Part shown: positions 61,607 to 64,000 of the stretch, piece after piece | Position numbering within the stretch: the first letter of the stretch is position 1 | How the letters are laid out: the number at the start of each line of letters is the position of its first letter | From: Paenibacillus pini JCM 16418 | GTDB lineage: Bacteria > Bacillota > Bacilli > Paenibacillales > Paenibacillaceae | Assembly: GCF_000576305.1 (NCBI RefSeq) | Contig: NZ_BAVZ01000007.1 | Span: 62,001 to 126,000 of the forward strand | DNA: 64,000 nucleotides | Direction: 5' to 3' | The notes under the pieces: generated by a model | Database searches by the model: none | Seen by the model: only the letters and a program-made list of their open reading frames with translations | Told to the model about the DNA's origin: nothing | Program-made: the position numbers and the translations under genes

Positions 61607-62650
61607 TTAAAGAGCTGGCTCTGTATTCTCTGTTGCTATTTGTAGCATAATTTTAGTTGCATTACCTATAGGAGGAAGGCTTCTAGTCAGCATCGGGGTG
61701 TAGAATCCAATGACTTTAGCATCCTTCACTAATGAGGCTTGCTCTACCTTCATACCGTTTTGATCGACTAAGACCGTATCTTTACTCAAATTTAGTACAA
61801 CTTCTTTAGGTGATTGTTCCGTTAGGCCTAAACCCTTAATAAGGATGCTTTTATCTACGCCAGCTTCATTTGTGCGCACTTCTGCAATCGTACCCGCTGT
61901 ACCGATAATTTCAGCAGTTTCGATTTTGTCAGTAACTGTAAGCGTGTATACAGCGGTTTGTGGTGGCAGACTCATTGTCGTTGCAAGTGAATGCTCGGCT
62001 TTCACACTCATACCCAATGTAAGATCAGATAATTTTAGTGCTTTGGCTTCGGAAGTTTGAAAAACAGTATCCTTGCTTACATTCAGCACGATTCCATCTC
62101 CCTGGATGCCGTTCAGATGAATCGAGATGTGACCGTCATTATCTTTAATTTCAGTAATAACTCCCTGAGTCGTTGCCGTTTTTTCTTGTTCCGGGAATGA
62201 GATGGACACGGAGCTTCCCTCCACTTTTACTATGGCATGAAGCACTTCACTAGCAAAGGATGCAGGCACATAGAGTTTATTATTTACGATCACAGGTGCA
62301 GTACCAAGAGAGGTATACATTTTATTAATAGTGTAACGGTCTTCACCCGTTTTCACGGTTGTCCACAATGTGCCTTTTGTAATCTCACTTGATTTATCAT
62401 CTGGATTCCATTTCAGTGTCATACCTAGAGTTTCAACCAAATCTCTTAGAGGAAGCATTACTTCTTTACCTCCAGATTGTAAGTATCCTGATGAGATTGT
62501 CTTGCCGTTAACCATAACGGTTTGTACTGTATTCTGAACCGCATTAAACGCGGAATCTTGCGACTGATTAGCTGAAGCTACAGCGGCTCCGCTGCTAAGT
62601 GCCATCGAAAGTCCAAGTAGTGCGATGCTCTTTGTTATTTTATTACTCAT
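61607..62650 (-). CDS. secreted stalk-domain (copper amine oxidase N-like) protein
   Basis: A 347-residue exported protein with a signal peptide ending near VASA-NQS. Residues about 45-150 form a Cu_amine_oxidN1 'stalk' domain (VMVNGKTISSGYLQSGGKEVMLPLRDLVETLGMTLKWNPD... KLYVPASFASEVLHAIV), a wall-associated fold found in many copies in Paenibacillus. The rest is two similar beta modules (GVITEIKDNDGHISIHLNGIQGDGIVLNVSKDTVF and GTIAEVRTNEAGVDKSILIKGLGLTEQSPKEVVLNLSKDTVLVD), which look like an internal duplication. No enzyme motif is seen. Confidence 0.85.
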   Translation of the reverse strand: MSNKITKSIALLGLSMALSSGAAVASANQSQDSAFNAVQNTVQTVMVNGKTISSGYLQSGGKEVMLPLRDLVETLGMTLKWNPDDKSSEITKGTLWTTVKTGEDRYTINKMYTSLGTAPVIVNNKLYVPASFASEVLHAIVKVEGSSVSISFPEQEKTATTQGVITEIKDNDGHISIHLNGIQGDGIVLNVSKDTVFQTSEAKALKLSDLTLGMSVKAEHSLATTMSLPPQTAVYTLTVTDKIETAEIIGTAGTIAEVRTNEAGVDKSILIKGLGLTEQSPKEVVLNLSKDTVLVDQNGMKVEQASLVKDAKVIGFYTPMLTRSLPPIGNATKIMLQIATENTEPAL

Positions 62651-62749
62651 GATGATGTCATCCCTTCTGATGTATATTCTTTCACATGATTATAGACGGG
62701 TCTTTGGTTCATTAGGTTGCATTCGAGGTTGTTTTCGTTTAGATGAAAG

Positions 62750-62781
62750 GAGAGGGGCCTTATTTAAGTAGGCCCCTCTCC
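62750..62781 (-). terminator. hairpin after the acidic protein gene
   Basis: GAGAGGGGCC pairs with GGCCCCTCTC around a 10-12 nt loop. The T tract on the minus strand is weak. Confidence 0.6.
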
Positions 62782-62805
62782 ATAAGATAAATATAATCTT
62801 TGATA

Positions 62806-63279
62806 TTATCCTTCTTCGGGATCCTCACCATTAAATCCATTGATTAAGTCCGTGCCGTGCATGTCTTCTAAAGGTGGAGCAGAGGGGTCAACGGGCGAAT
62901 TTTCCTGTATATCATCTGCATCCGGTATATCTTCAAGTTCGGATTCATCTTCATCCGTATCTTCAATGTCTTCAATATGTTCAATATCTGCTTCATGCAG
63001 ATAATCCTCGTCTTCTTCACCAGCCACGGTCGGGAGAACATCCTCGTAACTTGGTTTAGCATGCGTCGTTATTTTATCTTGTTCTACCTGATCATTTACA
63101 TCGGCATGTCTATAAAAATCAATATCGACTGCATCCGGTTCACGGCTGATGCTTTGAGTAGTCTGGGTATTAACATCCTTTATATCATCATTGGGGATAT
63201 CCCGATCTTCTGGGACATCGCGTAAAGCATTATATTGATTGTATGTAAGATCTGCTGTGGTTTTAGGATCTTCTGCCAT
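62806..63279 (-). CDS. highly acidic protein of unknown function
   Basis: A 157-residue protein. ATG 63279 (MAEDPKTTADLTYNQYNALRDV) is preferred over an ATG three codons upstream that overlaps AAGGAG. It is extremely acidic, notably an Asp/Glu-rich run between residues about 88-125 (GEEDEDYLHEADIEHIEDIEDTDEDESELEDIPDAD), with few Cys or aromatic residues, so it is probably disordered. No family is recognised. Such proteins may bind cations or act in spores; nothing here proves it. Confidence 0.65.
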   Translation of the reverse strand: MAEDPKTTADLTYNQYNALRDVPEDRDIPNDDIKDVNTQTTQSISREPDAVDIDFYRHADVNDQVEQDKITTHAKPSYEDVLPTVAGEEDEDYLHEADIEHIEDIEDTDEDESELEDIPDADDIQENSPVDPSAPPLEDMHGTDLINGFNGEDPEEG

Positions 63280-63356
63280 CGTTAACATCTCCTTCGATAT
63301 ATTGATTTCTTATATCTACCCTTACCCTAATTTTGTTCTCATAAACCTATATAACC

Positions 63357-63379
63357 CAGAGGCATCTCATGAGCCTCTG
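63357..63379 (-). terminator. possible terminator of the 53-residue membrane protein gene
   Basis: CAGAGGC pairs with GCCTCTG around a 9-nt loop on the minus strand. The following T tract is short (GGGTTATAT). Confidence 0.5.
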
Positions 63380-63416
63380 TTATATAGGTGCGGTTTCTTT
63401 ATTACAAATAAAACGA

Positions 63417-63578
63417 TTAGAATTTTGGAAACACGTAGCGGATGAGAAAGAAAAGGAACCCGAAAAATATAATGATATATGCTGCGTATTTAATGAACGT
63501 TGATGCAACCAAACTCGAATCTGAATTTTTATGAACTTCGGTCCGTTCTACTTCTACATTTTTATGTGAATCTTGCAT
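63417..63578 (-). CDS. 53-residue membrane protein
   Basis: A short gene with a strong GAGGAGG site and ATG 63578. The polar, charged first half (MQDSHKNVEVERTEVHKNSD) is followed by one membrane helix (KYAAYIIIFFGFLFFLIRYV) ending in FPKF. The family is unknown; small single-span proteins of this kind are common in Bacillales and often act in membrane stress or sporulation. Confidence 0.65.
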   Translation of the reverse strand: MQDSHKNVEVERTEVHKNSDSSLVASTFIKYAAYIIIFFGFLFFLIRYVFPKF

Positions 63579-63878
63579 GACGTAATTCCTCCTCGATTCC
63601 CTTGTACAGGGAAAAATTGTTTTTGTTGGTAATTCTATAAACTAGAGTGTATTTTATGAAACATTTTTATGATTTTACTAATTTAGTCATGATTTTTTAT
63701 GCATAAAGGTTGAGTAATATAGATTTTTATACGATAATTAATAGAATTTGATTAAGATTGCTTGAAATATGCTTTTAACACTCTTTGTAAGTGTTTCAAT
63801 TTGAACATGGTTTTTATCATACGTTTTTGTCACAAATATTAATTTTCGAGGTGCATGTATGAAGCTTTACCCAAGGCC
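63579..63878. other. AT-rich region without recognisable gene
   Basis: About 300 bp, very AT-rich, between the divergent 53-residue protein gene and the secreted-protein start at the window edge. I see no RNA element or repeat in it. It presumably carries promoters for both sides. Confidence 0.5.
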
Positions 63879-64000
63879 ATGAATGTAAGAAACGTACTTT
63901 TTACATGTTTTTTTCTGCTATTCATTTTGTTACCTGAACGAACCTATGCGGAGCAGCAGCAAGGTTCCACTGAGAATATTATGAAATGGCAAATGAAATG
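63879..64000 (+). CDS. start of a secreted protein gene cut by the window edge
   Basis: About 40 residues are visible from ATG 63879: MNVRNVLFTCFFLLFILL, a clear signal peptide ending near TYA-EQQQ, then GSTENIMKWQMK. A short in-frame-shifted frame from ATG 63859 (after GAGGTG) overlaps it as ATGA; either it is an upstream coupling peptide or another single base is missing and the true start is 63859. The product cannot be identified from this much. Confidence 0.5.
   Translation, partial: MNVRNVLFTCFFLLFILLPERTYAEQQQGSTENIMKWQMK

Noticed and set aside
1..64000. CRISPR arrays, insertion sequences, prophage, rRNA or tRNA genes
   Set aside because: No repeat-spacer pattern, transposase, integrase or RNA gene signature was found on either strand.

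Overview
The window looks like chromosomal DNA from a spore-forming, low-to-moderate GC Firmicute, most likely Paenibacillus or a close relative. The grounds are strong AGGAGG ribosome binding sites with frequent TTG/GTG starts, SLH, cohesin-like and copper-amine-oxidase-N ('stalk') surface proteins, a PhoP-type box, GntR operators of the Bacillus type, an aa3 quinol oxidase operon with a lipoprotein subunit II, and many small Bacillales-type membrane proteins. The genus is inferred from gene content; no rRNA or tRNA gene is present to test it.

Layout. 1-2.5 kb: a lipoprotein, a lipase fused at its C-terminus to a WXG100-like domain, and a free WXG100 protein, resembling a type VII secreted lipase toxin cassette with reversed domain order. 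2.7-7.8 kb: a diguanylate cyclase, HflX behind a leader-peptide/attenuator region, SpeD and small membrane or lipoproteins. 7.9-18.6 kb: a phosphonate-type ABC operon (phnDCEE, minus strand) behind a four-repeat PhoP-like box, a divergent unsecreted cyclic-nucleotide phosphodiesterase/nucleotidase, then a very large secreted multidomain protein with cohesin and dockerin-like modules next to an SLH-anchored cohesin protein. 18.7-20 kb: FMN riboswitch plus an EamA transporter (probable riboflavin uptake). 21.3-26.1 kb: a gluconate locus (gntZ, gntR, gntP, gntK) with two GntR operators. 26-29.6 kb: membrane proteins and a Mug-type glycosylase. 29.7-33.5 kb: qoxABCD. 36.5-40.2 kb: a FadR-type regulator divergent from glcD-glcF. 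40-52 kb: a chemoreceptor, a MalY/PatB lyase, a candidate structured RNA, a TIM-barrel-like protein, glutathione peroxidase, a large hybrid PAS histidine kinase, a YdjC deacetylase and a broken aminoglycoside-phosphotransferase-like gene. 52.4-59.4 kb: a formate module (DUF1641 protein, molybdenum formate dehydrogenase, DUF2294 protein, FdhD, MoaA, formate/nitrite channel). 59.4-64 kb: a LysR regulator with a YeiH transporter, a stalk-domain protein, an acidic protein, a 53-residue membrane protein, and the start of a secreted-protein gene cut by the window edge.

The most striking sequence-wide feature is that seven genes (phnD, the large cohesin protein twice, the EamA transporter, gntK, the APH-like gene, moaA and the formate channel gene) are broken by eight shifts, every one equivalent to a single missing base, with no nonsense mutations and no insertions. 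This looks more like systematic deletion errors in the sequence than natural decay. Anyone using the annotation should treat these genes as probably intact until reads are checked.

Several RNA-level regulators stand out: the HflX leader peptide and attenuators, the FMN riboswitch, terminator hairpins in the leaders of both formate dehydrogenase and the formate channel, and an isolated structured RNA candidate near 43.95-44.06 kb.
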